In this document: positions 1-11,285 of the stretch, in pieces
Layout of the letters: each line of letters begins with the position of its first letter
Numbering within the stretch: the first letter of the stretch is position 1
Assembly (NCBI GenBank): GCA_027487385.1
Contig: JAIYDS010000074.1
Location: 1 to 33,063, forward strand
Direction: 5' to 3'
DNA length: 33,063 nucleotides
From: Acetobacteraceae bacterium
Lineage (GTDB): Bacteria; Pseudomonadota; Alphaproteobacteria; Acetobacterales; Acetobacteraceae
Program-made: the position numbers and the translations under genes
Notes under the pieces: generated by a model
What the model saw: the letters and a program-made list of their open reading frames with translations, nothing else
Database searches by the model: none
What the model was told of the DNA's origin: nothing

Positions 1-115
1 GCAGGCCGATGCTGGCCATTTCCGCCAGGTTGGCGCCCTTGCCGCCCAGCAGGTTGCGCATGTCGGCGCGGCCTTCATTGTGCCCGGCGCCGAAGCTGTA
101 CACCCACTGGGTCAT
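1..115 (-). CDS. ppdK: Pyruvate, phosphate dikinase, N-terminal fragment (cut by window edge)
   Basis: Only the first 38 codons are inside the window. They contain the glycine-rich stretch [15 protein letters not shown] that opens the ATP-binding domain of pyruvate, phosphate dikinase, after the typical MTQWVYSFG start. The enzyme interconverts pyruvate, ATP and phosphate with phosphoenolpyruvate, AMP and pyrophosphate in the cytoplasm. The ATG at 113-115 has a GAGGAA ribosome binding site just upstream and lies 12 nt after the glyS stop, so it is probably co-transcribed with the glycyl-tRNA synthetase genes. The related PEP synthase has a similar start, but the [10 protein letters not shown] wording favours PpdK. 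Confidence 0.9.
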   Translation of the reverse strand, partial: MTQWVYSFGAGHNEGRADMRNLLGGKGANLAEMASIGL

Positions 116-127
116 GCGGAATTCCTC

Positions 128-2278
128 TTAGGATTCGATCTTGGAGAGGTCCGCCACCTGATCCATGGCGGTCCTCAGGCGGGATAATAGCCGCAAACGA
201 TTGCGGCGTAGAGACGGGTCCGCATCGTTCACCATGGTTTGCTTGAAGAAGGCATCCACGGGGGGGCGGAGGCTGGCCAGCGTGGCCATGGCGGCGGGAA
301 AGTCCTCGGCCGCGAGGGCCTGGGCGACGGCGGCTTCGGCCGTGGCGAGGGCGTTGTTGAGGGCCTGTTCCTGCGGGAGGGTCAGCAGGGCCTCCTCCAC
401 CGGGCCGGTGTGGGGGCCGTCCTTTTTCTCCTCGATGCGGAGGATGTTCTGGGCGCGCTTGTAGGCGGCGAGTAGGTTGGTGCCGTCCTCGGACTCGACG
501 AGGGACTTCAGGGCCTCGGCGCGGGCGAGGATGCGGAGGATGTCGTCGTCGCCGAAGAGGCTGGCGGCGATGATGTCATGCCGGGCGCCCTCGGCGCGGA
601 GCTGAACGCGCAGGCGCTCGGCGATGAACTCGCGCAGGGCGGTAAGCTGTTCCAGGGTGATGGCGGTGAAGGTCATCACGGGGTTGAGCGGATAGCTGCC
701 GGTGCGGGCCTTATAGTCCTCACGCGCGGCGTTCAGCTCTGCCAGCGCGGCGCCGCCGATGGAGGGCAGCACCGCTTCCCCCAAATGATGCGCGAAGATG
801 CTGCGCAGTGCCACGCGCAGCCCGTTCTCCCGAAGGATGCGGATGATGCCTAACGCGGCGCGCCGCAGCGCGAAGGGATCGCCGCTGCCGCTCGGGCGCT
901 CATCCACCGCGAAGAAGCCGGCGAGTTGATCGAGCTTGTCGGCCAGCGCCACCGCGATGGCCACCGGCTCCGTCGGCACTTCATCCGTCGGCCCCAGCGG
1001 GCGGTAATGCTGGGCCACGGCATCCGCCACCCGCGCATCCTCACCCTGGAGGCGCGCGTAGTAGCCGCCCATCACGCCCTGCAGTTCCGGGAACTCGCCC
1101 ACCATGCCAGAGGCGAGGTCCGGCTTGGCCAGCCGGGCCGCGCGCTCGGCCAGCGCGGGATCAGCGCCCACCATCGGCGCCAGATGGGCGGCGAGCTTCG
1201 CGATCCGCTCCACCCGCTGCGCCTGGGTGCCGAGCTTGGCATGGAACACCACGCCCGCGAGCTTCGGCAGGAAGTCTTCCAGCTTCTGCTTGCGGTCCTG
1301 ATCCCAGAAGAAGCGCGCATCCGAAAGCCGCGCCCGCAGCACGCGCTCATTGCCAGCCACCAGCGCCGCACCGCCATCGGAGGCAGAAATATTCGCCACC
1401 AGCGCGAAGAAGGGCGCCGCCCGGCCATCCGGATAACGCAGCGCGAAATAGCGCTGGTTCACGCGCATCGAGGTGCGCATCACCTCCGGCGGCAGATCCA
1501 TGAAGGCGTCGTCGATCCGGCCCAGCAGCGGCACCGGCCATTCGACGAGGCCCGCCACCTCGGCCAGCAGGCCTTCATCGGGGACCACTTCGAGGCCCTT
1601 CGCGGCGGCCAGGGCGGCCACGCCGTCGCGGATCAGCGCCATGCGCTCCCCCGCATCCACGATCACGCGATCCGCCCGCAGCCGCGCCACGTAATCCGCG
1701 TAGCCCGTCACCGGGAAGGCGCCGGGCGCGTGCACGCGATGGCCCTCGGTCACATCCGCCGCCACCAGGCGATGCGCCGCATCCTCGCCACGGGCGAGCG
1801 CCACGGGCACCACCTGCCCGCCCAGCAGGCAAAGGATGCGCTGCAAGGGCCGCACCCAGGTGAATTGGCTGACGCCCCAACGCATGGATTTGGGCCAGGG
1901 GAAGGCCCAGAGCAGTTCGGGGAGCTTCGCGTGCAGCAGCGCCTCGGCGGTGATGGTCTCGCCCGGCTTCACCAGGACGAGGAAGCCATTCTGCTCCACC
2001 AGCATCTCCGCGGTGGCGTTGTGCTTCTTGAGGAAGCCGGCCAGCGCCTGCTCGGGCGCGCCGATGCGCGGGCCGCGCTCCTCCTTCGCTGCTGTCTCGG
2101 CCGAGAGCGCCATCTCGGCGACCAGGCCGATGCGGCGGGGGCCATAGAAGGCCCGTGGCTCGCCCTGCAAAAGCGGGGCAAGCGCGGGCTTGATGATTCG
2201 GGAAAAATCCTCGGCCGCCCGGGCCTGCATGCGCGCGGGGATTTCCTCGGTGAGGAGTTCGATCAGCAATTCGGGCAT
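128..2278 (-). CDS. glyS: Glycyl-tRNA synthetase beta subunit
   Basis: This 716-residue protein is the beta subunit of the bacterial alpha2beta2 glycyl-tRNA synthetase, which binds tRNA-Gly and supports charging by the alpha subunit. The start MPELLIELLTEEIPARM and the C-terminal stretch FFKQTMVNDADPSLRRNRLR are hallmarks of the family, the latter in the DALR-type anticodon-binding region. The length is slightly above the usual figure of about 690. The ATG lies 3 nt after the stop of the 53-residue ORF, which itself overlaps glyQ, so the three cistrons are probably translationally coupled. No internal disruption is seen. Confidence 0.97.
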   Translation of the reverse strand: MPELLIELLTEEIPARMQARAAEDFSRIIKPALAPLLQGEPRAFYGPRRIGLVAEMALSAETAAKEERGPRIGAPEQALAGFLKKHNATAEMLVEQNGFLVLVKPGETITAEALLHAKLPELLWAFPWPKSMRWGVSQFTWVRPLQRILCLLGGQVVPVALARGEDAAHRLVAADVTEGHRVHAPGAFPVTGYADYVARLRADRVIVDAGERMALIRDGVAALAAAKGLEVVPDEGLLAEVAGLVEWPVPLLGRIDDAFMDLPPEVMRTSMRVNQRYFALRYPDGRAAPFFALVANISASDGGAALVAGNERVLRARLSDARFFWDQDRKQKLEDFLPKLAGVVFHAKLGTQAQRVERIAKLAAHLAPMVGADPALAERAARLAKPDLASGMVGEFPELQGVMGGYYARLQGEDARVADAVAQHYRPLGPTDEVPTEPVAIAVALADKLDQLAGFFAVDERPSGSGDPFALRRAALGIIRILRENGLRVALRSIFAHHLGEAVLPSIGGAALAELNAAREDYKARTGSYPLNPVMTFTAITLEQLTALREFIAERLRVQLRAEGARHDIIAASLFGDDDILRILARAEALKSLVESEDGTNLLAAYKRAQNILRIEEKKDGPHTGPVEEALLTLPQEQALNNALATAEAAVAQALAAEDFPAAMATLASLRPPVDAFFKQTMVNDADPSLRRNRLRLLSRLRTAMDQVADLSKIES

Positions 2279-2281
2279 GGT

Positions 2282-2439
2282 TCAGGCCTTGTCGTCTTCG
2301 CGCGCCGAGGCGCTGTTCAAGGCCATGCGCAGCGCCTCGATGGGCTCCACGCCGAGTTCCTGCGCCAAGGCTTCGATCATCCGCAAGGTTTCGCCCGTGA
2401 TCGTCATGCCGTCCGCGTCGATGCGCATATCCTCCTCGG

Positions 2440-2443
<4 letters not shown>
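2282..2443 (-). CDS. Small VapB-like (ribbon-helix-helix type) protein between glyQ and glyS
   Basis: This 53-residue acidic protein starts at the ATG at 2441-2443, which overlaps the glyQ stop as ATGA; a longer frame starting at 2476 would run into glyQ coding sequence and is less likely. The core [19 protein letters not shown] followed by [10 protein letters not shown] resembles the short strand-helix-helix pattern of VapB/Rv0623-like antitoxins. No toxin-like gene accompanies it: the flanks are both subunits of an essential enzyme. It could be a conserved accessory protein of the glycyl-tRNA synthetase operon rather than an antitoxin. The fold assignment is inferred by eye and weak; the coupling by overlap is directly visible. 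Confidence 0.7.
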
Positions 2444-3300
<857 letters not shown>

Positions 3301-3310
3301 GCCGCGCCTT

Positions 3311-4972
3311 CTAGCCCGGGCGGACGGCATCCGGGAAGAAGCGCACGCCGGCGGAAGCGGGGCCGCCGCCAATCCCGACCGGCGCGCCATCCGCCCGCCA
3401 GCAGGAGGCGCCCTCCATCATGCCGTCCTCATGGAAGCGGATCGCCCCCATGCCGCCCGCCACATGCGGCACCGCCAGCGGCTCATGCCCCATGGCCGCC
3501 AGCGCCGCGCGCGTCTCGGCGCCAAAGCCCGGCTCCATCTCCAAGGGCCCGCCCATGGTCCAGGCACGCGGCGCCTCCACCGCCTCCTGCACGGACATGC
3601 CGTGATCCACCAGGTTCATCACCGCCTGAAAGGTGGAGGCGAAGATGCGCAGGCCGCCCGGCAACCCCAGCGCCGCGTAAGGCTTGCCATCCCGCCGCAG
3701 GATGAGCGGCGACATCGAGGTGGTGACGCGCTTGCCCGGCTCGATGGACTGCGCAAGGCCGGGGCGCGGGTCGAAGAGCGCCATGTAGTTGTTCGGGATC
3801 AGCCCGCTCTCGCGCAGCAGGATCTTGGCGCCGAAGAGGCTGTTGATGGTGTGGGTGCAGCAGGCGATGCGCCCTTCATGGTCGGCGACCGTGATATGCG
3901 TGGTGTTGGCGCTCTCGCGGTTGGAAAGCCCCGTTAACCAGGTCTTGGCGCGGGTCAGGTCCAGGAAGGCGCGGCGCTCTGCCGCGTATTCCTTGCTGAT
4001 CAGCTTCGCCACCGGCACCTGCAGGAAGGCCGGGTCCGCCGTCGCCACCGCGCGATCGGCGAAGGCCATCTTCAGCGCTTCCGCGATCAGGTGCAGCGTG
4101 GCCGGCGTGCCGAAGCCGCTGGCCGCGATGTCATAGGCCTCCAGCAGGTTCAGCATCTGCAGCACATGCACGCCGCCGGCCGAGGGGGGCGGGGGGCCAT
4201 AGACCTCGATGCCGCGATAGCTCCCGCGCACCGCGTCCCGCCGGATCACCCGCGCCGCGGCCAGATCATCCGTGGTGATGATGCCGCCCTTCCTAGCCAG
4301 GTCATGGCTGGTGGAGGTGCCGAGGTCGCCCTGGTGCAGCGCATCGGCGCCCTCTGCCGCGATGGCGCGCAGAGTCTCGCCCAGCGCGCCATTGGTGAGC
4401 CTGGCGCCCAGGGCCAGCGGCGCGCCATCGGGCAGGAAGAGCCGCGCCATGCCGGAATCGAGCGCGAGGTCCGCCGCCGTTTCCTGGATGCATTCGTTCA
4501 GGTAGCCGGATACGGTGAAGCCGCGCTCGGCCAGGCGAATGGCGGGGGCGATGACATCGGCCATGGAGAAGCGGCCATGCCGCTTCAGCGCGGCCTCCCA
4601 GGCCAGGAGATTGGCCGGCACCGCCACGGATTGCCCGCCCAGTGTCTGCTTGCGCGGGTCGCGCCCCTCGAACATCTCGGGCCGGGCGGAGAAGGGGGCG
4701 CAGGCCATGCCGTCCAGCACCTCATGCGTGCCGTCCGGATGCGCCAGATGCATCAGCCCGCCGCCGAAGAGGCCGACCATCATCGGCTCGCACACCGAAA
4801 GGGCCAGGATGGCGGCCACGGCCGCATCCACCGCATTGCCGCCCTCGGCCAGCATCTGCGCGCCGGCGGCGCTCGCGGCCGGGTGGTTGGTGACGACCAC
4901 GCCGCGCGCGCCGGTCGCCGGCTGCTTGCGGGGGGTGAAATGCGTGCCCGCGCGGGCTTGCCAATCGCTCAT
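3311..4972 (-). CDS. Gamma-glutamyltransferase family protein (Ntn hydrolase)
   Basis: This 553-residue protein belongs to the gamma-glutamyltranspeptidase family, whose precursors cleave themselves before a catalytic threonine. The processing site is visible in [19 protein letters not shown], with the predicted nucleophile at about Thr357, giving a small subunit of about 197 residues. The N-terminal [20 protein letters not shown] and [10 protein letters not shown], and the C-terminal AALGLPGG, are family blocks. No signal peptide is seen, unlike classical periplasmic GGT, so a cytoplasmic member such as an oxamate amidohydrolase-type or acylase-type enzyme is possible. The start chosen is the ATG at 4972; an upstream TTG at 5008 is an alternative. 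It is the first gene of the minus-strand glyQS group. Confidence 0.88.
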   Translation of the reverse strand: MSDWQARAGTHFTPRKQPATGARGVVVTNHPAASAAGAQMLAEGGNAVDAAVAAILALSVCEPMMVGLFGGGLMHLAHPDGTHEVLDGMACAPFSARPEMFEGRDPRKQTLGGQSVAVPANLLAWEAALKRHGRFSMADVIAPAIRLAERGFTVSGYLNECIQETAADLALDSGMARLFLPDGAPLALGARLTNGALGETLRAIAAEGADALHQGDLGTSTSHDLARKGGIITTDDLAAARVIRRDAVRGSYRGIEVYGPPPPSAGGVHVLQMLNLLEAYDIAASGFGTPATLHLIAEALKMAFADRAVATADPAFLQVPVAKLISKEYAAERRAFLDLTRAKTWLTGLSNRESANTTHITVADHEGRIACCTHTINSLFGAKILLRESGLIPNNYMALFDPRPGLAQSIEPGKRVTTSMSPLILRRDGKPYAALGLPGGLRIFASTFQAVMNLVDHGMSVQEAVEAPRAWTMGGPLEMEPGFGAETRAALAAMGHEPLAVPHVAGGMGAIRFHEDGMMEGASCWRADGAPVGIGGGPASAGVRFFPDAVRPG

Positions 4973-5079
4973 GCGGGAAAGGCTCGCGCGATGGCGGTTG
5001 CGCCGCAAGGGGCCGCGGCGGGGCTAACGGGAGATTCACCATTCCAGGGGATAAGTGGCCGCGCATGATGGAGTGACCC

Positions 5080-7482
5080 ATGACAAGTTCCGCCCTCTCC
5101 AGCGTCTTCACGCTGCGCCGAACCTTGACCGGCGCCATCCTGCTGCTGGGCTTCGCGCTCAGCCTGACCCTGGGGCTGCAGGCTTGGCGGGCCCATCAGC
5201 AAGTCCAGGCGGTTCGGGCCGAGGCGGCGGAGATGACCGCGGCGGTGCGCTTCGGAACCGGCCTCGCGACCCTGCTGACCGAGCGGCAATTTGTCCTGGT
5301 GGGCCTGGCCGGGGAGGGCGCGGCGCCCGCCGCGCTGCGCGCGGAGATCCAGCGCCAGCGCGATGTCTCCCAGGCGATGCAGGGCGGGCTTGCCGCGCTG
5401 CTGCGGATTTCACCGGGCAGCGCCGAGAACCGGGTGATCGAGGAGTTGATGCGGGCCCTGCCCGGGTTGCGGGCCGAGGCGGACCGGCTGGTGGCCCAGC
5501 CCCGCCCGCAACGCGATGCGGCCGCCACCGCGCGCTATGTGCAGGAGAGCCGCCGCCTGATTTCCTCGGCTGGGCAGGCCTGGCTTGCGCTGCTGCCGCA
5601 TGCGGCCGGCCAGGAGGCCGCCCTGCTGCGGCGCGGTGACCTGCTGGCCCTGGGCTGGCGGCTGCGGGATGTGACGGGCCAGATCCGCGCCGCGACGACC
5701 GAGGCGCTGACCGCCGGCCGCGCGCCGGATGCGGCCGGGCTGGAGCGCATCGCCCAGGCGCGGGGCGCGGCGATGGCGCTGCTGGACGCGATGGACACCC
5801 ATGCGCGCTCCGGCCTCTTCCTCCCGCGGGCGGTGCAGGCGATCGAGCGCGCCCGCGGCCGCTACCTCGCCCAGGATGGGTTCGATGGGCTGTTGCGCGG
5901 CGCCCTTGCGGCCTGGGAGGCGGGCCGCGCACCGCCGCTGGATGCTGAGCGCTGGCTGAACGTGACCAATGGTATCTTCGACCACATGATCGATGTGATG
6001 GCGGCGACCGAGGCCGGCGTGCAGCGCTTCACCGCGGAGAAGATCGCCCAGGCCGAGGCGGCGATGTGGAGCCAGGCGGCGCTTGCCCTGCTGGGCCTGG
6101 TCTTCGCCATGGCGCTCACCCTCGTGGTGATGCTGCGCGTGGCCCGCCCGCTGGATGCGCTGGCCGTGGCCGTGCGCCGCCTCTCGCAGGGCGAGAGAGG
6201 CGTGAAGGTGCCGGGAACCGCGCGCGGTGACGAGATCGGCATGCTGGCCCGCGCCATGGCGGAGTTCGAGACGCAGCGGGCCGAGGCCGCGCGGCTGCGC
6301 GATGCGAGCGATGCCGAGCGCGAGGCCGCGCGCATCGCCCAGGATGCGGCACTGGCCGAAATGGCCAACCGCATCGAGACCCAGACGCGCGAGAGCTTTG
6401 TCACCATCGGCTCGCGCATGGAGAGTGTCACCGCCGAGACCCAGGGCGTGGCCGCCGGGGCCGAGCGGATCTCGGCGGCCGGCCAGGGCGCCGCCCACGC
6501 CGCCAACCAGGCGCTGGAGGCCAGTGAGACCGTGGCCTCGGCGGCGGAGGAGATGTCCGCCTCCATCCGGGAAATCTCGGCGCGCATGCAGGAGGCGGCG
6601 AGCCTGACGCAGAACGCCGTGGAGGGCACGCGCGATGGCAGCACCACCATCCGGGGCCTCTCGGAAGCGGTGCAGCGCATCGGCCGGGTGGCGGAGATGA
6701 TCTCCGACATCGCGGCGCGCACCAACCTCCTCGCGCTCAACGCGACCATCGAGGCGGCCCGGGCGGGTGAGGCCGGGAAGGGCTTCGCCGTGGTGGCGAG
6801 CGAGGTGAAGAGCCTGGCCAGCCAGACGGCGCGCGCCACGCAGGAGATCGGCCAGCAGATCGCCGAGGTGCAGGGCGAGACGGGCCGCGCCGTGGAGGCC
6901 ATCGGCCGCATCGGCCAGACGGTGGAGGGGCTGGAGCAGATCGCCGCCGGTGTCGCCGCCGCCATGGAGCAGCAGAGCGCCGCCACGCAGGAAATCGCGC
7001 GCGCGGTGGCGAGTTCCGCGCAATCGGCGCGGGAGGTGTCGGGTCGGGTGGACTCCCTGGGCCGGGAGGCAGCTGATGCGGCGGATCGGGCCGAACGCAT
7101 GCGCAGCAGCGCGGATGCGGCGGCCACGGCGCTGGAGAGCGTGCGCGGCACGCTGGTCCGCACCGTGCGCGAATGCAGCGAGGCGGTGGAGCGCCGGCAA
7201 TCGCGCCGCTTCCCGATGAACCTTTCGGCGCGGCTGCAATGGGCCGGGCGGGAGCAGGAGGTCACGCTGCTCGATCTCTCAGAGGGGGGTGCGGGGCTGT
7301 CGGGCGTGCCGGACCTCGTCTCCGGCACGCCGGTGACCTTGCAGCTGCGCGGCATGGCGGGCGTGCTGCCGGCGCGGGTTGTGGAGGCCGATCAGAAGCG
7401 CACGGGCCTCGCCTTCCAACTCAGCCCGGCCCAGCAGGAGGGGTTGCGCGGCTTCCTCGCGGCACATCGGCGCGCGGCGTGA
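5080..7482 (+). CDS. Methyl-accepting chemotaxis protein with C-terminal PilZ domain
   Basis: This 800-residue chemoreceptor has a first membrane helix at about residues 15-36, a helical periplasmic sensor region to about 325, a second membrane helix at about 332-353, a HAMP linker, and a long cytoplasmic signalling coil. The conserved hairpin tip ([20 protein letters not shown]) lies near residues 540-575. After about residue 704 the sequence becomes a PilZ domain: RRQSRRFP carries the arginine motif and [10 protein letters not shown] the D-x-S-x-x-G motif that bind cyclic di-GMP. It would therefore couple ligand sensing to cyclic di-GMP in controlling CheA. A GGAG site precedes the ATG. No che genes lie nearby, so it is an orphan receptor. 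Confidence 0.95.
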   Translation: MTSSALSSVFTLRRTLTGAILLLGFALSLTLGLQAWRAHQQVQAVRAEAAEMTAAVRFGTGLATLLTERQFVLVGLAGEGAAPAALRAEIQRQRDVSQAMQGGLAALLRISPGSAENRVIEELMRALPGLRAEADRLVAQPRPQRDAAATARYVQESRRLISSAGQAWLALLPHAAGQEAALLRRGDLLALGWRLRDVTGQIRAATTEALTAGRAPDAAGLERIAQARGAAMALLDAMDTHARSGLFLPRAVQAIERARGRYLAQDGFDGLLRGALAAWEAGRAPPLDAERWLNVTNGIFDHMIDVMAATEAGVQRFTAEKIAQAEAAMWSQAALALLGLVFAMALTLVVMLRVARPLDALAVAVRRLSQGERGVKVPGTARGDEIGMLARAMAEFETQRAEAARLRDASDAEREAARIAQDAALAEMANRIETQTRESFVTIGSRMESVTAETQGVAAGAERISAAGQGAAHAANQALEASETVASAAEEMSASIREISARMQEAASLTQNAVEGTRDGSTTIRGLSEAVQRIGRVAEMISDIAARTNLLALNATIEAARAGEAGKGFAVVASEVKSLASQTARATQEIGQQIAEVQGETGRAVEAIGRIGQTVEGLEQIAAGVAAAMEQQSAATQEIARAVASSAQSAREVSGRVDSLGREAADAADRAERMRSSADAAATALESVRGTLVRTVRECSEAVERRQSRRFPMNLSARLQWAGREQEVTLLDLSEGGAGLSGVPDLVSGTPVTLQLRGMAGVLPARVVEADQKRTGLAFQLSPAQQEGLRGFLAAHRRAA

Positions 7483-7486
7483 TGGT

Positions 7487-7511
7487 GCGGCAAAGGCGGT
7501 GCCTTTGCCGC
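7487..7511. terminator. Strong hairpin between convergent genes (shared terminator candidate)
   Basis: GCGGCAAAGGC and GCCTTTGCCGC form perfect 11-bp arms around a GGT loop, 4 nt after the chemoreceptor stop and 36 nt from the RTX protein stop on the other strand. The placement between converging genes suggests transcription termination for one or both. It lacks a long T tract, so it may act with Rho or only protect mRNA 3' ends. Confidence 0.6.
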
Positions 7512-7546
7512 CAGGTAGCCGAAGGCGGGGCCGGGATGGCCCGGTT

Positions 7547-10500
7547 TCAGGCCGCCACCCAGATATCCAAGTTCGTCATGCTGCCGGCCCAATAGAGCGT
7601 CGCGACAAGCTGCTTCGCGTGGACCCCGACCGATCCATCTTCATCCCAATAGAGCTGGTTCGTGTTGCTCTGGTAGACGAAGCGCTGGTCGGCCTGGGTG
7701 AAGGTCCCGGTGGTGTTCTGGGTGAACTGGTTGGCGACGAGCGCGCCGAGGAGGAGGTTGCCGCCGAAACCGCCCGCCGAGACCTCGATCTTGTCGCTGT
7801 TCGCGGTGAAATCGAAGATGGCATCGCCAAATTCGCCGGGCGTGTCGGAGAGGAAGATGAAGCGGTCGGCGCCGGCTCCGCCCAGCAGGATGTCGGTCCC
7901 GGCGCCGCCGGTCAGCCGGTCATTGCCGTTTCCGCCACTCAGCTGGTCATTGCCATTGCCGCCGAACAGCGCGTCGAGATCGTCGCCGCCGCTCAACTGG
8001 TCATTGCCATCATCGCCGAGCAGCGTGTCATTGCCCGCCTCGCCCAGCAGGGTATCGGCCTCGTTGCCGCCTGACAGGCTGTCCGCATTGGCGCCGCCAT
8101 TCAGCGAGTCCTTACCGTCCTCGCCAAAGAGGGTGTCATTGCCGTGCTCGCCGAGCAGGGTGTCGTCCTGCGCGCCGCCCCAGAGGCTGTCGGCATGCGC
8201 GCCGCCATTCAGGGAATCGTTCCCGGCTTCGCCCAGCAGCGTGTCGGCTTGCAGCCCGCCCAGCAGCGTGTCGTTGCCCTGGCCGCCCAGGAGGCTGTCG
8301 GAGCCGCTTTCGCCTTGGAGCACATCATGGCCATTGCCGCCCTTCAGCGTGTCATTGCCGCTGCCGCCGAACAGGTTGTTGTTCTGGCTATTGCCGATGA
8401 TCGTGTTGTTCAGGGCATTGCCGGTGCCGTTGATGGCCACACCGACGAGCGTCAGGTCCTCGACCCCCGAGGCGGAGCCTGTCAGCGCGTAGGAGACGAA
8501 GGCGATGACGGTGTCCTGGCCCTGGTTCCATGTTTCCGTCACCACATCGCCCGTGCTGTCCACCAGATAGAGATCATTGCCCTGGTTGCCGAACATGCTG
8601 TCCTGGCCGGTGCCGCCGTTCAGGGTGTCATTGCCGAAGCCGCCATTCAGCACATCGGCATCGTTGCCGCCGTTGAGCGAATCATCGCCTAAGCCGCCGA
8701 ACAGATTGTCCTGACCCGCGAGGCCCATCAGGATGTTGTTGCCGTCATTGCCGAGGATGAAGTTGTTCAGGCCATTGCCCGTGCCATTGAGGTTGGCAGT
8801 GCCCGTGAGGGTCAGGTGCTCGACATCCGCGGTCAGCGTGTAGGAGATGGAGGAGAAGACTTGGTCTGCCCCGGCATTCGGACTTTCGAACACCACATCG
8901 CCCGTGCTGTTCACGACGTAGATATCGTTGCCGAGGCCGCCCTTCATGGTGTCTTCGCCGCTGACACCATCGAGGATGTTGTTGCCGTCATTGCCGATGA
9001 TCATGTTGTTCAGCGTGTTGCCGGTGCCGTTGATGTTGCCGGTGCCGGTCAGCGTCAGGTTTTCGACATCGGAACCCAAAGTGTAGTTGATGGAGGCGTT
9101 GACGAGGTCAGTGCCTTGGCCGGAGCCTTCCACGACCACGTCCTGCGAACTGTCCACGAAGTAGGTGTCATGGCCAACGCCGCCGCTCATGCTGTCATTG
9201 CCGGTGCCGCCATCCAGCACGTCATTGCCGAGGCCGCCGAGCAGCGTGTCCTTGCCGCCACCGCCCAGCAGCGTGTCGTGCCCGAGGCCGCCATCCAGGA
9301 CGTTGTTGCCGGTATTGCCCGTGATGACGTTGTTCAGGCCGTTGCCGGTGCCGTTAATGTTGGCGCTACCGGTCAGCGTCAGGTTTTCGACAAGATTGCC
9401 CAGCGTATAGGTGATGGATGAATTGACCAGATCGGTGCCGACCCCGGTCTCTACCACCACGTCTCCGACATCATCCACCTCGTAGGTGTCATTGCCGAGG
9501 CCGCCTGTCATGATATCGGCACCAAACCCGCCGAGCAGCGTGTCATGGCCACCATCGCCGGCGAGGACATCATTGTCGGCGCCGCCATCGAGCAGGTCGT
9601 CGTCATCCCCGCCCAGCAACGTGTCCATGCCGCCCAGGCCGATCAGCGTGTCGTTGGCACCCAGGCCGGTCAGCAGGTCATTGCCGGCGCCGCCGGTGCA
9701 GAGATCGGGCATGGGCGTGCCCATGCAGGTGATGTTGGTCCCGAAGCCATAGATCACGTAGGCCGCGCCGGCATCGGCAGTGGTGGCGCCCGGGGCGCCA
9801 AGGATGATATCGGCGAAGCCGTCCTGGTTCACATCGCCAGCGGCGGCCAGCCCGAAGCCTGTCGTCCCGAAGCTGTAGCTGGAGGGACCGTTGACGGTAA
9901 AGCCCTCTGCATCGGTTAAGCTATTCAAAGCGACCGCGCCGCGCGTGCCAGCCATGCCATAGATCACCGACACCGTGCCGGGCTGCGTCGTGCTGACGCC
10001 CAAGCTGCCGACCGCGATGTCGTCAATATGATCGCCGTTGACATCGCCGACGCCCGCCACGGCAATGCCGGCCCTGAAGAAGGACGCCCCGCCGCTGATC
10101 GCGAAGCCTTGCGCGGTGGTCAAGGTGGTAAGGTTGAGTGATCCAACATATCCGCCGAGCTTGCCGTAAATCACATACGCCGCGCCATTGGTGTTGGCGC
10201 CGACCGCGCCCACGATCAGATCGTCTATGCCGTCATGATTGATATCGCCGGCAGAGGCGAGCATGTACTGATGACTGGCCAATTGCCAATTTAAGCCGCC
10301 ATCAATGCGAAAGCCTTGCGTCGGCGTTATCCCGCCCAAAGCGACGTTGGGGCTGGTGCCGGCGTGGCCATAGACCACGAAGACTGATCCATTGCCACCA
10401 ACAGCAAAATCATCAATGCCGTCGTCATTGAAGTCGCCGATGCCGCCCGTGGAGGCGCCGGCGGAGTTGCCTTCCACCCGGAACCCCCTGGAAACAGGCA

Positions 10501-11146
10501 TCGTTTCCAGCGTGAGGCCGCCGAAGGGATTCATGGAGCTGCCACCGCCATAGACGATATAGGCACCACCGGCCCCACTGCCCCGTTCTGTGGCGCCGAT
10601 GATGAAGTCCGCCGCGTTATCCCCGTTGATGTCGCCCAGTGGCGCCACCTGGTACCCAGCAAAGGCGCCAACTGATCCGCTATCGAAACGGGCGCCCTGG
10701 CCCGACGTTAGCGTGCTTGTCGTCAGCGGGCCGGAGATGTTGCTGGTCTGTCCGAAGATCACCACGGCAGCGCCGCTGGCGGAATTGGAACCTGGGAGGC
10801 CGATCAGAAGATCGTCGCGCCCGTCACCATTGACGTCGCCCACCCCAGCTGCGCTGGCGCCAGTTTGGTCAAAGACGCTGCTGCCGGTGATGACAAAGCC
10901 CTGCGTCGCCGGCATGAGCGAGATAAGGTTGACGGGACCGCTAAAGCCGCCCGGCTGGCCGTAGAGAACAAAAGCTGCGCCAGAGCCTGAGAAATAGGCC
11001 GAGCCGCCGATCAGCAAATCGTCCAGGCCATCACCATTCAGGTCGCCGGCGCGGCCGACACTGACGCCCGTGCGGCTGCCGGCCACCGCGCTGATAATGG
11101 CAAAGCCTTGCGCCGCTGTCAGGCTGGCCAGGTTGATGGTCGGCAT
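7547..11146 (-). CDS. Large secreted-type protein: seven FG-GAP repeats plus RTX calcium-binding repeats
   Basis: This protein has 1199 residues from the ATG at 11144-11146, which has a GAGGGAG ribosome binding site. Residues 1 to about 465 hold seven repeats, each with an LTxAQGF-type strand and a calcium-loop motif such as [14 protein letters not shown], matching an integrin-alpha-like seven-bladed propeller. From about residue 482 to 1085 there are GGxGxDxLx nonapeptide repeats in several blocks, interrupted by four modules containing ENLTLTG and INGTGN. The last 115 residues ([10 protein letters not shown] through [10 protein letters not shown]) look like a serralysin-type C-terminal region. 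No N-terminal signal peptide is seen. These features predict type I secretion and calcium-dependent folding outside the cell, but no ABC exporter or membrane fusion gene for it lies in the window. An adhesive or surface role is inferred. Confidence 0.93.
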   Translation of the reverse strand: MPTINLASLTAAQGFAIISAVAGSRTGVSVGRAGDLNGDGLDDLLIGGSAYFSGSGAAFVLYGQPGGFSGPVNLISLMPATQGFVITGSSVFDQTGASAAGVGDVNGDGRDDLLIGLPGSNSASGAAVVIFGQTSNISGPLTTSTLTSGQGARFDSGSVGAFAGYQVAPLGDINGDNAADFIIGATERGSGAGGAYIVYGGGSSMNPFGGLTLETMPVSRGFRVEGNSAGASTGGIGDFNDDGIDDFAVGGNGSVFVVYGHAGTSPNVALGGITPTQGFRIDGGLNWQLASHQYMLASAGDINHDGIDDLIVGAVGANTNGAAYVIYGKLGGYVGSLNLTTLTTAQGFAISGGASFFRAGIAVAGVGDVNGDHIDDIAVGSLGVSTTQPGTVSVIYGMAGTRGAVALNSLTDAEGFTVNGPSSYSFGTTGFGLAAAGDVNQDGFADIILGAPGATTADAGAAYVIYGFGTNITCMGTPMPDLCTGGAGNDLLTGLGANDTLIGLGGMDTLLGGDDDDLLDGGADNDVLAGDGGHDTLLGGFGADIMTGGLGNDTYEVDDVGDVVVETGVGTDLVNSSITYTLGNLVENLTLTGSANINGTGNGLNNVITGNTGNNVLDGGLGHDTLLGGGGKDTLLGGLGNDVLDGGTGNDSMSGGVGHDTYFVDSSQDVVVEGSGQGTDLVNASINYTLGSDVENLTLTGTGNINGTGNTLNNMIIGNDGNNILDGVSGEDTMKGGLGNDIYVVNSTGDVVFESPNAGADQVFSSISYTLTADVEHLTLTGTANLNGTGNGLNNFILGNDGNNILMGLAGQDNLFGGLGDDSLNGGNDADVLNGGFGNDTLNGGTGQDSMFGNQGNDLYLVDSTGDVVTETWNQGQDTVIAFVSYALTGSASGVEDLTLVGVAINGTGNALNNTIIGNSQNNNLFGGSGNDTLKGGNGHDVLQGESGSDSLLGGQGNDTLLGGLQADTLLGEAGNDSLNGGAHADSLWGGAQDDTLLGEHGNDTLFGEDGKDSLNGGANADSLSGGNEADTLLGEAGNDTLLGDDGNDQLSGGDDLDALFGGNGNDQLSGGNGNDRLTGGAGTDILLGGAGADRFIFLSDTPGEFGDAIFDFTANSDKIEVSAGGFGGNLLLGALVANQFTQNTTGTFTQADQRFVYQSNTNQLYWDEDGSVGVHAKQLVATLYWAGSMTNLDIWVAA
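8400..9490 (-). repeat. Four imperfect ~80-115-residue tandem modules inside the RTX gene
   Basis: Four in-frame units start near 9490, 9170, 8930 and 8580. Each begins with a variant of YxVDSxGDVVxE, continues through SIxYTL and VExLTLTG to INGTGNxLNNxIxGN, and then gives a variable number of nonapeptides. The DNA is visibly repetitive (for example the recurring plus-strand phrase GTTGTTCAG near 9331, 9005, 8763 and 8405). Unit length varies because the number of nonapeptides differs, which suggests expansion by unequal exchange. Confidence 0.85.
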
Positions 11147-11189
11147 GTCTCGCTCCCTCAGATTTTCATCTCTGAACGAGACTGGAACA

Positions 11190-11203
11190 TTCCTAAGTAG
11201 GAA
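11190..11203 (-). promoter_or_regulatory. 14-nt palindrome in the AT-rich promoter region of the RTX gene
   Basis: TTCCTAAGTAGGAA has 6-bp arms around a 2-nt centre, 44 nt upstream of the RTX protein ATG. The surrounding 11147-11250 stretch is unusually AT-rich for this genome, and on the minus strand TTGATA lies 18 nt before TACTTA, a weak promoter-like pair overlapping the palindrome. A second small inverted repeat, ATCAA-AGA-TTGAT, is at 11219-11231. An operator for a dimeric regulator is plausible; the regulator is unknown. Confidence 0.45.
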
Positions 11204-11285
11204 CGGCAAAGGAAATGTATCAAAGATTGATAATTTATTTACTTCCGAGTGCCGGAGGCAGTTGGCCGCGCCCCGCCTGGCAGAC

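Noticed and set aside
5159-7355. Several long minus-strand ORFs opposite the chemoreceptor
   Set aside because: They are shadows; only the plus frame has membrane helices, HAMP, signalling tip and PilZ motifs.
7528-7542. GGGCC-GGGAT-GGCCC hairpin before the RTX stop
   Set aside because: It is short and overshadowed by the 11-bp stem at 7487-7511; such stems are common by chance at this GC content.
7900-9700. Regularly spaced repeats suggestive of a CRISPR array
   Set aside because: The repeats are in frame, degenerate and encode RTX nonapeptides and 80-115-residue modules.
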